Source of the DNA: Rhizophagus irregularis
Taxonomy: Eukaryota; Glomeromycota; Glomeromycetes; Glomerales; Glomeraceae
NCBI RefSeq assembly: GCF_026210795.1
Contig: NC_089454.1
Location: 1,860,001-1,924,000, forward strand
Reading direction: 5' to 3'
DNA: 64,000 nt
Below, piece by piece: positions 1 through 12,850 of this stretch. The position numbers were made by a program, and so were the translations under genes. A model generated the notes under the pieces. The model made no database searches. It saw only the letters and a list, made by a program, of their open reading frames with translations, and was not told the origin of the DNA. How positions within the stretch are numbered: position 1 is the first letter of the stretch; the number at the start of each line of letters is the position of its first letter.

Positions 1-654
1 CAACTTTTCTCGCACTTCTCTTACGGTAATCTAACACCATTGCCCAAAAAACGTCAGTAAATCAAAATAATCTTTTCCTTTATTTCTTTGATATACATAA
101 CTTCTAATTTTACTAATATTTAATAAATTATTTCATAATAAAATATTGCAAAAAAAGAAATTATTTCTTATTATTGTAGAAATTAATAAACTAATATTAT
201 ATAAATATTATCATAATATTTTATATTTTATATACTGTATGTTTACATATTAAATAATATTAAAAAGATAATAAAATAAACAATAGTTTAATATTGAATA
301 GAGGGGTAAGCAGTTTGGACCATTTATATCCAATAACTATACAGTATACTGTATATCCAAAATCATAATAAACTCAATTAACTTTAATTTATAGTGAAAT
401 TTTAATATACAATTAATTTTACATCTCTTAGGATTACCAGGGTTATGCTTATTTATAATAAAAGTTTCCATAAAAAATTTTAGTAATTTTACCAGTGATT
501 CTATTGGTTAACTGTTTAAAAAAAAAAAATTCAAAATAACTTAGTATGAGTCTGTATAATATTTTTTTTTTATATGTAATTTATCTATAGTATATAGTAG
601 GATCTTTAAAATTTTTTATATATAAATTTTCTTATAATTCTGGCATGGTGATCT
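1..654. other. AT-rich stretch, no gene seen
   Basis: I see no coding region. The part from about 480 to 650 resembles 7415-7560 (same order of the words attggtta, tatatagta, tctttaaaattttttata), so it is a dispersed repeat rather than unique sequence. Confidence 0.5.
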
Positions 655-1183
655 TTCTATGAAAAGTCTTTATACTTAAAATATACTTAAAATTTTATTA
701 AAATATACTTGAAATAAGTATCAATTTTTAATTCATGATATACTTTATAATATACCTAAAAAAATATGCCTAAAATACTCTTAAAATATACTTTTGATGT
801 ACTTGTTTTGCTCAAGTACTTAAATTATACTTAAAATATACTTAAACTAGAATTTAAGTACAATATAAATGTATTTTTTACATGTTTAAAATATTCTTAA
901 AATATGTTTAAATTAAAATTTAAGTACAATATAAGTGTATTTTTCATATACTTAAAATATACTTAAATTGACATTTATATTATACTTAAATTCTAGTTTA
1001 AATATATTTTAAGTATAATTTAAGTACTTAGGTAAAAAACAAATACATTAAAAATATATTTTAAAAGTATTTTAGGCATATTTAAGTATATTATAAGTAT
1101 ATTGTGAATTAAAATTAATACTTATTTTAAGTATATTTTAATAAAATTTTAAGTATATTTCAAATATAAAGACTTTTTATGCA
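655..1183. repeat. Long imperfect palindrome (foldback MITE-like)
   Basis: The left half (about 661-860) reads as the reverse complement of the right half (about 980-1180). Outer ends are aaaagtctttata on the left and tataaagactttt on the right. The arms are rich in variants of the word tatacttaaa. Each arm is about 200 bp with only scattered mismatches, and a central spacer of about 120 bp separates them. I found no clear target duplication, so the superfamily is unknown. Confidence 0.75.
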
Positions 1184-1319
1184 GCTTTGATTAAATAAGG
1201 AACTTGGTATGATTATAATAAGATAATAAATTTATTAATAAAAATATTAATTCAGTATTTTAATAATATTTATATATACATAAATTAAAGAATATAACTA
1301 ATTTAGAGTGATTTTAATT

Positions 1320-2945
1320 ATTTTCCTTTAAGGTGATTTAACCTGATAATTTTATATAACAGATAATTTACCCAGTGATATCACCTCATTATTAAATTTG
1401 TACACGTGCACCTTATTAAATTTTATTGGCTAATTAATGTGCTGATCATTTTCAGCTTATGTTTGTTTATTTTTTTTAAATGTACTTGGATAGTTGAATA
1501 ATCTTTTTTTTAGGTCGGTTTACATTTCCTTCTGGCATCAGTACGTTTTCTTTTTTTCATTTTTGCTTAAATGCATTTTATTTTTTCTCTTTAACTTTAT
1601 TTCATTTTTTAGGTCCTTTGGCTTTTTTGGTTTTGCAATTAAGTATGTCCAGCACTACATGGTCGTTTTTCTTATTTTTTATTTCGTTCTTGAATTTCGT
1701 TTCTTACATTTTGTATTTTGTTCTTTTTAAGCCTTTTCAGTTCTTCTCTGCAACTACTAAGGTATGTTTTTATTTTTTGTTTTCGTTTATTTATTATATA
1801 TAATCTCTGTTCCCTACTAACTTTATTTCTTCTTTTATTTTATGGGTTTAGTTGTTACTTGGTCCCCTATTTATCTCATTTTCGTTCCTTCTCCATTTTT
1901 TGCTCTCTTTTTGCCTCTTCATTTCTTTTGCTCTTTTTGTTCTTCCCTTCCTTCATTTTTTCCGTTATTTTTATTTCCTTTTGGTCTTTTCATTTTTTTT
2001 TGTTTTTACTTTTTTTTGTTTTTACTTTTTTTTGTTTTTACTTTTTTTTGTTTTTACTTTTTTTTTGTTTTTACTTTTTTTTTGTTTTTACTTTTTTTTG
2101 TTTTACTTTTTTTTGTTTTTACTTTTTTTTTGTTTTCACTTTGTTTTTTTTATTCCTTTCTTTTTTTTCGTTCCTATTTATTCTTTTTCATATCTCTCAT
2201 TCGTTTTTATTTCATTTCCACTTCATCTTTTTCGTTCCTTTACACTGCCCTTCGTTACTTTCATTTTTTTCTATTCCCACTTTATCTTTTTCATTCATTT
2301 ACACTATCCTTTGTTATTTTAATTTTTTTTTCATTCCCATTTCATCCTTTTCATTTCTTTACACTACCCTTTGTTCCTTTCATTTTTTTATTTCCCTTTG
2401 CTCCATTTTGTCCCCCTTTATTCTTTTCATTTTTTTTCATTCCTACTTTATCTTTTTCGTTCCTTTCGTTCTTGCACTCTCTTTTTGCTCCATTTCATTC
2501 CTTCTTTACTTCCCTTCATTTCTTTCATTCCCTTTCACTCCCTATTTTTTTCATTTACCCTCATTCTTTTTTCCCTTTTTCATTCATATATTCTTTTTTC
2601 TTTATCATTGTGACTCATTCTTTTTATTATTCCTATTAAAAAATTTAGAATTTTGGATAGTATGAGTTTGTTTTTTTCAATCAATAAATCATGTAATCTA
2701 TTAAAAATTAATAAATTGTTATAAACTTTTAGTGCGAAAGTATTTTAAGCACATTTATTATACAGTATATTTAAAAAAATTTAGCCAATCAAAAAATTTT
2801 AAAAAATTTACAGAGGATTTATATGCCAAATTATGAAGTGAGAAATATTAAATTTACACTAATCAAATTTAATAAATTTAATAAATTAATCGTGACCTAG
2901 GTGAAATCACCTTTAAGTGATTTCACTTCGAATGCAAATTAGCAA
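1320..2945. mobile_element. Pyrimidine-minisatellite element, copy 1
   Basis: A pyrimidine-rich core (about 1490-2640) contains a short tandem repeat of about 15 bp (tttttgtttttac-like, 1995-2135). It is flanked on both sides by short gtgaaatcacc-type motifs (1330-1390 and 2900-2930). The right flank word aaatcatgtaatctattaaa at 2682 recurs as aatcacgtaatctgataaa beside the similar core at 15.7-17.3 kb, so the two belong to one family. No transposase is present. The exact ends are not resolved. Confidence 0.5.
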
Positions 2946-2949
2946 CATT

Positions 2950-3355
2950 CTAAATTAAATATAATTATATATATAAAAATTTATAAAAAAATTTATAATA
3001 TAAAATATACTTAAATTTATTTACTTGTTACAAATATTATAAGATTTTTGAAAAATAAAAACTTTTTTTATTATTAATTCGTAATTTATCGATCATGTGT
3101 AGCACGTGCATATAAGCCACGTAATTGATTTTCGGGTTAATAACTTATAATTTTTTCATATTCTTCGTGAATCTCAAGAAACCCATAGTGATTCTGTGTT
3201 TGTTAAGGCTAGTTTCGTTATAGTTAACAATTTTACATATTAAATAATAATCATATAAATATACAAATAGTTATTGTTTAAAAAATTGTGTAAATATTAT
3301 CGTACTTTAGGATAAAACGACGCGAACTAGCAGTTACGTTAGTTTCGTGGAATAA
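2950..3355. other. AT-rich stretch, no gene seen
   Basis: Nothing coding recognised. It may contain the 5' flank or promoter of the decayed transposase gene that follows. Confidence 0.4.
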
Positions 3356-6300
3356 TTGAAGCTCCACTTACATTATGGACCGTTTTCACGAAACTGGTGG
3401 TTTATTCCAACAATAAAAAGTAGTAATGATATAGAAATGATGTATCATATTCGGATTGGTATGAGAACACAAGTAGAAATAAATGGAAAAAAATTTACTA
3501 TGCGTATTTTAGAAGGAAACAAATTTGATTTGAACCAACCTGGTTATACTTGTCAATGTGATTCGATTCCAGTGAAATTGAAGATAATCCAACTAATGCA
3601 ATTACTTCTTTATATGTACAAATTTTCAAAACTCAAACAAAAATTTCGGGTTCAATGGTTATGGGTTTTGATAAGGATTCAATATTTACCAAATTATTAC
3701 AAAGATATGAATTCGCCCTTATTCTATTAAGATAGCGATAAACGACTATTATAGTTTTCAGCAGGTGTTCTTAAAAAGAAAGTTGGTTGGTATTTGGAGA
3801 AGATATATGGCTTCTTTTATTCATATTTTTAGAAAAGAACGTTGTATTTTTCGTTCAAAAATTTATAAAAAACAAGTCCATAGTAGAAGTATGGAATAAT
3901 AGCTAAAATTTCACATTATGAAGGTAGTTCACCTGTAGAAGTTTGGCAAAAAATTGGAATTTTGGGAAAATTCAAGGTACGCAATTATTTGAAACAGCGT
4001 CATATACGCGATGCGTTATGACGTATATTAAAGTGTCGAACCATCTCAATAGAGTAATGAAGATCTAATGAATAGTTTATACGAATATCATAATCAAAAG
4101 ATGAACTATTGTTGGAATAAATTGGTTACATTTATTTAAACAGTGGGAGTCTGGTGGAAATATTATTGAAATAAATACAATCCTTACAAATTTATATCCA
4201 AAAAATTACCAATTTAGTGATTGTGAAATGCAAGCTTGGAGCTCTATGCTTAAAGCTGCTGGTTGTACAGATATAACACCTTTTAATAGTGAAGTATCTC
4301 GGTAATTGTATTTTATAATTGATTTATCTCGTCTTACATTAGGAATTATCAAAATTCATATAAAAAACAGCATAAATTTTGGTCACGATCTTTAGATCCT
4401 ACAGATGATAAAAATGCTTTGAAGAATCTCTCTTTCAATAGGCTTTTTAAATCCATATCCATCAAGTATTAATCAATCACAAATATTTTGGGATTGTTTT
4501 GCGAAAAGTTTAACATAAAATCCAAAAAGTCCTGATGGGATACGACGAATTTTATCCGATTATTGCATCAATTTTCTTATCAGGAATTACAAAATAGACT
4601 TGGAGTAAATATAATATGAACTATATTCTTGTATATCTTCGTGAAATATTCTAAATAAATTTGATGATATTAATTTAGGTTTCACTTTCAGAACTATTAA
4701 TGCGGCAAGAAAATATGCTACACTCGATGGTTCAGGATGCTGACAAATAAAAAAACCTATAATTATACGTAGCCCACCTTTTACTAAAGAAATAGAAGAC
4801 CAATTTGAAGCTTTTTTTTCAGACAAAGTAAATGTTAGTATGAGTTCGTATAAGGTTGATCCAAGAACTAATCATCCGATTCTTTACCTGCTTGATCAAA
4901 AAGAATCATTATGGAAAAGATTTTCAGAAATTTATCCTAATGGTATGAAAAGAACGGCATTTATAAGACGGATTGAAGATGGTCCATATAGGTATCGTAA
5001 AGACTTGGGAGGGTTGTGTTCAATTTGTCTGAGAATACGGATATGAAGTATTTGATGATTTAGCTAAAATTATAAGATTGCATGTTGAAAATCTTTCAGT
5101 TCAAGTATGTAATTTACATAATTTCCGTACTTTATTCATAAATTATTTTTTACATTTTTTTTTTTTTTTTTTAAAAAAAAAAATATAGAATAAATTATTA
5201 CAAGATGTAGAACTAATTAAACGTTATATGAAAAGAGAATATGTACGTGAAATTAGCGTTGAAAGTAATGAAAGTAAATGCTGAACATGATGAATGTATT
5301 GATCACTGCTTACCTTATGCATTTGGTGAATGTAATAAGATGCATAGTATAAGGTGTTCGCATTGTCCAAAACTTTATTCATTTTTTGATAAATTGGAAT
5401 CAATTCTTCCAGCTGAAGAAATACAACTTATAGACGATAAAAAAAAAAAATTACTTCATTATTTGGCACATCAAACGCGAAAAGTATATCTTAATGCACA
5501 GGTTCAAGTAAATTTATTAGAATTAGATAATGATGGGGCTATACTTAATTGTTGACTATAAGATGCGTATCTTACCAAAATCGTACTGAGAATCCAAAGT
5601 CTAAATTTTTTGGAAAAAAGGGTTGGACTTTACATTCTATATTGATGTATACCAAATCAGAAAATGAAAAACTAAATGTGGCCGCATTTGACCACTGGTC
5701 AGCAGATACAAGACAGGACGCATGGTTTACTGCTTCTTCACTTCACGCAGTATTTGAAGTTATGGACAATAAGCCAAAATGGGTTACATTAATCTCAGAT
5801 AACGGACCTCATTACCACGAACAGTGAAATGATGATTATAATGGCACATTGGAAGGATTGGTACGATATTGAAGTAAAGAGTTGGATTTTTTTGGAGGCT
5901 GGAGAGGCAAAAACGGCTATAGATTCTCACCACGCACGGTGGATCTAATAAATACATAACAATTATTATTTTTTTAGAGAAGTAAAAATGGTTCGCATAG
6001 ATTGCGCATGCCATTAAAAGATATGTTAGAATTGGGTTTGAAATTAGAGAAGGCAGTGATATAGAAAATTCAATCAAAGATCTATGTAGTACATCAGTAG
6101 GGGAAATAAATCCTAATCGTGAAAAAACTGATAAAAAGATAAAATCATTGGTTGGGATATCTAATATGAATGAATGGAAATGGCCAATCAATGGGCCATT
6201 TGCAGGGTCTATACAAGCACGTACCTTGCCAAATATAGGTAGTTTTACCAATTATTCTCCTATACAAACACGAAATTCATCAAAAATTGAAATAACGAAA

Positions 6301-6925
6301 CCAAATCCAATGATTTCTACACCTTCTATGCCAAAATCTTTGTGGACTATACCAGTGCCGAATTCTGGTGATTTTTTTCTAATTTGTTACTCTATAAACC
6401 CAATAATTGCTAAATTATTCAATTTTTAGATACCTCTTCTAAGCGTCTACGAATAAATACACCTAATGAAAATTTAGTGCAAATTAACAATGGAATTGTA
6501 GATACAGAAAATAATTTCAAGTAAGAAAACCAACCTTATTTTATATTACTTGTTTTTAAACTGAGTTATAAAATAATTAGATTGACTTCTGCTTATATTA
6601 TAGTGTTAATGCAGAATTTCAACTTGCATCTGGATGGGCGTTAAAAGCAAATCAAAAGTTTGGAAAAAAAGGTGGAGCAAGAATGTCGAAAAAGGTTATT
6701 GCATTATTGCAAGGTTTTTAAATGCAGGTAATGCTGATAAAAGTGATCGATCTCGGCTAATGATATGTTATCGAGGCATCGTATAGGCAAATAGTGGAGA
6801 GTTGGATCCTGAAATAATACCAAAAATAGAAACAATTGAAAATTGGATTAGTAGATATTCTGCAGCTTTGTAAACGTGAAATGGCGGCTATAGCTTTAGA
6901 GCGTCAAGTGCAAAATCAGCCATAG
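3356..6925 (+). pseudogene. Decayed DDE-type transposase gene with introns
   Basis: Fragments in successive frames read as one protein of a fungal/animal DNA-transposase type that I recognise only by its motifs. In order: a WWFIPTI segment near 3390; a Cys/His-rich segment with CxxHCxxLY spacing around 5350 (SIRCSHCPKLYSF); DYKMRILP near 5555; ISDNGPHYH near 5800; and LEAGEAKTAIDSHHA near 5895. The D, D and E in the last three blocks are good candidates for the RNase H-fold catalytic triad (inference). Intron-like gaps are visible at about 5105-5188, 5945-5980, 6370-6430 and 6522-6602. Stops and frame changes occur throughout, especially 3730-4850, so it cannot encode a full protein. Terminal repeats and target duplication were not identified, and the superfamily is undecided. 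Confidence 0.6.
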
Positions 6926-6929
6926 TACT

Positions 6930-7560
6930 TACGTTAATAATACATAAGTTTTGAATAAAACAATATTTCAAAAATACAAATTTATATACAAAAAATGGTT
7001 ATAAACTTATAAATTATAAATAGAAGTTAAGTAAATTAATTTTCAGTTTATTCAGAGCGAAATTGTTAAAATATTATATATAGCGTCATTGCTGAAATCC
7101 ACAGGTGCCCCAAATAAAACATAAAAATGAACATATAAACAAAAAATTTTTTTTTCGTCTAAAAATGATACACGTTTCACAAACAACACATGTGATTTTT
7201 AGTACAATTGGATTATTCTAGAAAAATTTTTAATAGTATGGTATTTCTTGTATTTGACGATCATTTGCATCTATAAATAGTAAAATCCCCCGAAAATTAA
7301 TTATAAAAATACTACACGTGATTGCCGAATTACGAATTAATTCAAAATATAAACATTTCACTTATTTATAATAGAAATTTTTATAAAAAATTTCAAATTT
7401 ATTAAATTTATTAGTAATTTAATAGCAATTTTATTGGTTAATTAATTTAAAAAGAAAATAATTTAATGTAGTATTTCTTTTTTATATATAATTTATTTAT
7501 ATATAGTAGAATCTTTAAAATTTTTTACATATAAATTTTATTTTATAATTTTAATAACCT
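6930..7560. other. AT-rich stretch with a dispersed-repeat copy
   Basis: No gene. 7415-7560 is a second copy of the repeat at about 480-650. A word ttattagaagtaagtt near 7565 matches the right end of the element at 11.1-12.85 kb. Confidence 0.45.
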
Positions 7561-7761
7561 TTATTAGAAGTAAGTTGATTTATGAAGTTTACCATAAATT
7601 CCCAATAACTATAATATTGACAGTCTATAATTTTGACATTAAAATCCTGATAAACCTAAATTCCAGTTGAAACAAAATCACAGGTCGAAAAGTGAAAAAT
7701 CAGGCATCAATCAGTCACCAATCAGGCACCAATCAAATACCTGATTGGTCACCGATTGGTG

Positions 7762-9385
7762 TAAGGTTGCTTGCCAAAACTAGGAGGTTTCGGCAGGATG
7801 GCATATGCGAAACTGCCAAAACTAGTTTCGCAAAATTGGTCTAAAATGTTGAAATGCTATAACTGCTGAAATCTGCCAAAACTGTCTAAGTTGCCATAAC
7901 TGTTTCGGCATAGTACATTATATGATATACATATAGTTTCGGCAATATTATGAATTATGATCTACTGATCAGATATAAAAAATAATCTTATACTTGTCTG
8001 CGAATTAATTACAGTTTCGGCATTACGTCTGTAAAAAATACGCTATAATTAATTTCAGCATGGATTTTTTTTTGACACAATAATGCCGTATTTAGCTGTA
8101 TTGAATTTATACAGACGTAATTGCCAAAATTTGCTGAATTTATCGAATTGTCAATGATTTACGCCAATCTAATACAGGAAAGTTAGATTATCAAACAGAT
8201 TGCGTAGTACAAATCATCTGATGATCTATTTTTTCTTGTATTGAGGTTTCTGGACAAAAATTATGAGGTAAACAACTAAGAAGGGTCTGGACATGAAGTT
8301 TTTATTTAAAAAATGTAATAGTTTATTTTTCATTTTGTAGCAGGGTTGCCAGACAAAAAGTATGACCAGACTTTTTGAAGTAAGAAAGGACCAGAAAATG
8401 GTCCATTTTAATAAATTTATTTATTTTTTCTTTATTGTAAGGTTGCTGGACGAAAAATATGACCGGACTTTGGAAATGAAGTAAGGAAGAGTTGAGGGAA
8501 AGGTTTTTCGTTGTTTTTTATTTTAATAAATTTAACTAATTTATTTTTTTCTTTTTTGTAGTGTTGCTGGACGAAAAACATGATCGGACTTTGGAATTTA
8601 GATAAAAGAGGGGGCTGAAGAAAGGTTTTTCATTGTTTTTTTATTTAATAAATTTAACTTATTTATTTTTTTCTTTTTTGTAGTGTTTTCAGACGAAAAA
8701 TATGACTGGACTTTGGGATTTAGGTAAAGAAGGGGACTGAGAAAGGTTTTTCGTTATTTTTTTATTTAATAAATTTCTTATTTATTTTTCTTTTTGTAGT
8801 ATTGCCAGATGAAAAACATGTACGGATTTATAAATTAAGGTAAAGGAGGACCAGTGAAAGTTTTTCGTTAATTTTTTTCATAATTTATGAAAAACATGAC
8901 CAGACTCTTAAAATTAAGGTGAGGGAAAGTCGGAAAAGGTGTTTTCATCATTTTTTTTTAATAAATTTAATTGATTTTTTTTCTTTTTTGTAGAATTGTC
9001 GGATGAAAAAATATGACCGGACTTTTGTAATCGAGGTAAAGTACGGGAGAAGGATTTCGTTATTTTTTTTTTTGATAAATTTAATTAATTTATTTTTTTT
9101 TATGTAGAATTCCTAGAAAGAATATTACAACGTTGTTTAATTACATGTAAATTTATTAGAGACTGAAATTAAAAATAAAATATTAGGAATGCTGTAATTA
9201 TGCCGAAATTCATATAAAATAATATTATTTATTATGCTGAAACTACAGATAAACTCGTTATAAAGGTTTCGCAAATTTTGGCAGTTTCACAAGTTTTAGC
9301 AGTTTCGCAGTTTCGCAGTTACGGCACTATATGTGAAGTTTCTCCTTTCAGCATTAAGCCAAATAGGTTTCGGCAGGCAACCTTA
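7762..9385. mobile_element. Non-autonomous hAT element, TAAGGTTGC family copy 1 (1.6 kb)
   Basis: Terminal inverted repeats taaggttgcttgcc / ggcaggcaacctta. A perfect 8-bp target duplication gattggtg lies at 7754-7761 and 9386-9393. Eight-bp duplications are the hallmark of the hAT superfamily. The inner part near both ends repeats gccgaaact-like words. The middle (8330-9115) is a tandem array, annotated separately. No transposase frame, so it must be mobilised in trans. Confidence 0.93.
8330..9115 (+). repeat. Tandem array (about 110-120 bp) of intron-like units inside the hAT element
   Basis: About seven units. Each has a polypyrimidine run ending in gtag (8340, 8561, 8683, 8799, 8993, 9107), a block of about 40-45 nt beginning like tgttgctggacgaaaaa, then a donor-like ggtaaag/gtaag (8379, 8478, 8722, 8838, 9036), and an AT-rich spacer containing tttaactaat/tttaactta ahead of the next pyrimidine run. 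This order matches exon, donor, branch point and acceptor. Some units have lost the GT. Splicing is inference; the ordered signals are visible. Confidence 0.7.
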
Positions 9386-10384
9386 GATTGGTGACTGATT
9401 GGCATTTTTGCCAAATACTGTCACCAATTAGGCAGTTTGCTAACTTTTGATCCAGTGATCAGAAAAGAATGAAATATAGCTCATTGGAATCGTCTCAACA
9501 AGGCGAATCTAATGGTAGTAAAATCGCATTTCTAGGATTAATACTTGATGAGAAATTAAGTAAAATATAAAAATAAAAATGTATCATTTATATTTATTTA
9601 ATTATTTATTAACTATTAATCCTAAAAATTTGATTTTACTACCATTAGATTGAGACGATTCCAATGAGCTATATTTCATTCTTTTCTGATTACTGGATCA
9701 AAAGTTAGCAAATTGCCTAATTGATGACGGTATTTGGCAAAAATGCCAATCAGTCACCGATTGGTGACTGATTGATACCTGATTTTTCACTTTTCAACCT
9801 GTAAATTCCAATAATCACAAATCCTAATAGTTAAAATTCTTGATGATCAAACCCCGAATTTTTTTTTTTTATAAATTTTTAATTAAACAAATATGGCAAA
9901 ATATTGTAAATTTTATTAATACAATATATGCACATTTTATTAATATTAATGCAAATTAATTAATATTACTATATTATAATAAATTAAAAGGAAAAATTTT
10001 TTATTTTAATTTTTAATTGAAAAAATTATATATAGTATATTACTAGATTACTAAAATTAGAAACAATTGTATTAAAAATTAACTAATTCCAGTCAAAAAG
10101 GATTTTAGCTATCAAGATTTTAAATCATTAGGATTCTATGATTATTAAGATTTTTATTCAATCAGAATTTGCATTTATTAGAATTTTGGTATTAGAATTA
10201 TAAGCTGTTGATATTATAATTATCAGAATTTTTGAGAAATCTCATTCTATATAAATATAATATATATCTTATAAATAAGATTAATATTTTAACTGTTTTT
10301 AAATAGTTGTGAAATTACAGCTATATAATAAAATTTAAAGTTGCAAGTTGTAAGTTAATTGTAAGTTGCAATTAATAAAATCTA

Positions 10385-10554
10385 CAGTCAAACCTTGATA
10401 TAACAAACCCTTGATATAGTGAATTTTTCAGACAACTATGATAAATTTCCTCTTGCTATAATGAATTAACCAATCAAATATCTTAAAATCTTTACTATAA
10501 CTTTATAGCAAAGTTGAAGTTTGAAGCTACAGAGTTCATTATATGAGTTGACTG
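10385..10554. mobile_element. Tc1/mariner-type MITE (170 bp)
   Basis: Ends cagtcaaaccttgatataac and ...gagttgactg are inverted, and both are flanked by TA (10383-10384, 10555-10556), the target duplication of the Tc1/mariner superfamily. No coding capacity. Confidence 0.85.
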
Positions 10555-10848
10555 TAGTTGTAATGTCATTTTTATTTATATATAGTTTGATAATAATCTA
10601 TTTTATAATAATTAAACTAGTAACTTTTTATTTTATATATTAATAGTATAAATTAATAAATTTATTTTCTAATTATTAATTATGAATTAAATAGAATTTT
10701 GAATAATACTAAAAAAACTTAGATTTAAATTCTAGTTTAAATATATAAAATTATAATATTTTTTTAGCTTTAAATTTACTATTTTAAAAATTAATAATTG
10801 GATTTTAATGATGTTGAACTTGTTAAATTTATTTTATTAAGCCAAATA

Positions 10849-11045
10849 CAGTTAGACCTCTATATAATCACACTTCATATAGTCACATCATATAAAATTC
10901 CTCTATATAATCACACCTTTAGGGAATACCAATATATATAATTACTATATAAAAAAACCTTTGTATAATTACATCATAGTAAAAGCCTCTATATAGTTAC
11001 CGATTTTTGTAGAACTGATTAGATGACTATATAGAGGTTTGACTG
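10849..11045. mobile_element. Tc1/mariner-type MITE (197 bp)
   Basis: Ends cagttagacctctatataat and atatagaggtttgactg are inverted repeats, with flanking TA on both sides (10847-10848, 11046-11047). It is full of tatagtcac-type words and is a second mariner MITE subfamily, related to the partial one near 30865. Confidence 0.88.
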
Positions 11046-11099
11046 TATTTTAATATTTATTTTATTTTTATAAATGCTATGATATATTGATCAAGATAA

Positions 11100-12850
11100 G
11101 ATTCCGCTTACTTCTAATAGAAGTCCACCATAATTCTAAGGTAAAAATTATATAGAAAAGTCAAAAAAACTGGTTGAATTAAAGTTTCAAATGGGTCAGG
11201 TCAGGTCAGATTAATTGATAAACCTGACCTGAAATTTTTTTTCAGGTCAGGTCAGGTCAGGTTATATCAGGTTGTATGTTTGACTTGTCCTGACCTGAAA
11301 CCTAAAAAATTTCAGGACTATTTTTATTAAAATATTGAAAAAAAATGGTACAAACCTTTTTTTTTTAATATAATATTATGAAAAAAAATGTTTTTGCAAC
11401 ATTTTTTATTAAAATATTGAAAAAAAATATTGCAATCCGTTTTTTTTAATATAGTATTATGAAAAAAACGTTTTCGCAACATTTTTTCTCAAAATATTGT
11501 GATTCAACATTTTTATATTAAAATCATATAAAAAAGTAAATTGCAATACGCAACTCACTTTTTTATATAGAATCTATATAAAAAATTGAATCGCAATCTT
11601 GCAACTCACTTTTATTATATAAAATCAATATAAAAAAGTGAATCGCTACTGCAACTCACTTTTATTACATAAAATCAATATAAAAAAGTGAATCGCAATA
11701 CTGCAACTCACTTTTATTATATAAAATCAATATAAAAAAGTGAATCGCAATACTGCAACTCACTTTTATTATATAAAATCAATATAAAAAAGTGAATTGC
11801 AATACTGCAACTCACTTTTATTATATAAAATCAATATAAAAAAGTGAATCGCAATACTGCAACTCACTTTTATTATATAGTAGAATCAATAGTTTCAGGT
11901 CGACAGGTCAATCGAGTCAGATCGAATCTTCATACCGACCTGAATTTTTTCAAAATCTACATACCTGACCTGAATTTCAGGTCAGATCAGGTCAGGTTAC
12001 CTGAATTTGGCTGACCTGTTCAGAGCTCTAGGTTGAATTCATAAGGTAAAATTCTTTATAAATTAAAAAAAAGTAAATGTAATTCTGTGGTAAGTTTTTT
12101 TTATGTAACTGTAAGTATATGGTAAAATTAAACAGAATTTTAAAATGTAACTTGTAATTATAAGGTAAAATTTATGATTTTGTAAAATTTATTAGTATAT
12201 ACTATTTTTAGCACAAAGTTTATTACACAGACACGTAAAATTTTATTACACAAATACGTACAATTTCATTACACAAACACATAAAATTTATTATATTATT
12301 TTAGTATAATTTATTATACGAACACGTAAAATTTCATTACACAAATACAAACACGTACAAATTTATTACACAAACACGTAAAATTAAAAAAATAAATATG
12401 TAAAAAAGAATTTTTTATGGATATCTGTGTAATATAAAAAATTATAAAATAAAGTAAAGAACAGAAAGGGTAGATGGTTAGGATGGTAGGTAGGATAAAT
12501 TAAAGTTATTTTTATTTATTTTTTTTTTGTTAAAAATAATATATATATTTGTAATTATTGATCAATTTTAAATAGGAATTTTTTTACATTTTTTTAAAAT
12601 AATTATATCTAAAAATTAGGCCAATTTTAAAAGAAATAAAAAGTACTAAATATATAAAATAAATTATGTTTTATATAATCTATAATTATAAATGTTACTG
12701 AACTTGTAAGGTAAAATATATATGATTTAAAAATATAACTGAAAAAATGGTAAAATTACTTAGTAAAAGGAAAATTCGAAGTAAAGTAAATCTATATATA
12801 AATCTTAAAAATTTTACGGTGACCTCTATTAGAAGTAAGTGGAATTCTAC
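11100..12850. mobile_element. Larger TIR element enclosing a hAT MITE
   Basis: The left text attccgcttacttctaatag (about 11100) is the inverse of tctattagaagtaagtggaa (about 12820-12843). The body is AT-rich with tandem words such as attacacaaacacgtaaaat (12190-12390) and no gene. It was later hit by the hAT MITE 11180-12030. Target duplication not resolved. Confidence 0.55.
11180..12030. mobile_element. hAT-type MITE with internal minisatellite
   Basis: A perfect 8-bp target duplication ggttgaat lies at 11172-11179 and 12031-12038. Ends are taaagtttcaaatgggtcag and ctgacctgttcagagctcta. Subterminal parts repeat the word gacctgacctgaa in both orientations. A tandem repeat of about 53 bp (cactttt...aaaagtgaatcgcaatactgcaactca) occupies 11520-11880, and each unit is itself partly palindromic. 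Its right end matches the end at 54619. Confidence 0.88.

Larger units (their letters stand above)
7680..9804. mobile_element. Foldback element with about 200-bp inverted arms (interrupted)
   Basis: The left end caggtcgaaaagtgaaaaat is the inverse of the right end atttttcacttttcaacctg. After removing the inserted element 7762-9385 the arms run through shared words such as actgattggcatttttgcc, cttttgatccagt and gctcattggaatcgtctca to a short AT-rich centre near 9560-9610. No open frame. The motif ggaatcgtctcaa...gaatctaatggtagtaa links it to the 145-bp repeats at 31.1-31.8 kb. Confidence 0.75.
7597..10230. repeat. Outer layer of a three-level nest of foldback elements
   Basis: Left flank text around 7606 (ctataatattgacag) reappears inverted around 10205 (ctgttgatattataatta), enclosing the foldback at 7680-9804, which in turn encloses the hAT MITE 7762-9385. 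The arms are degenerate and I could not fix the outer target duplication. Confidence 0.45.

Noticed and set aside
1494-2665. Open frames up to 315 codons, Phe/Leu-rich
   Set aside because: They come from a pyrimidine-only tract open in several frames at once, with no conserved motif.
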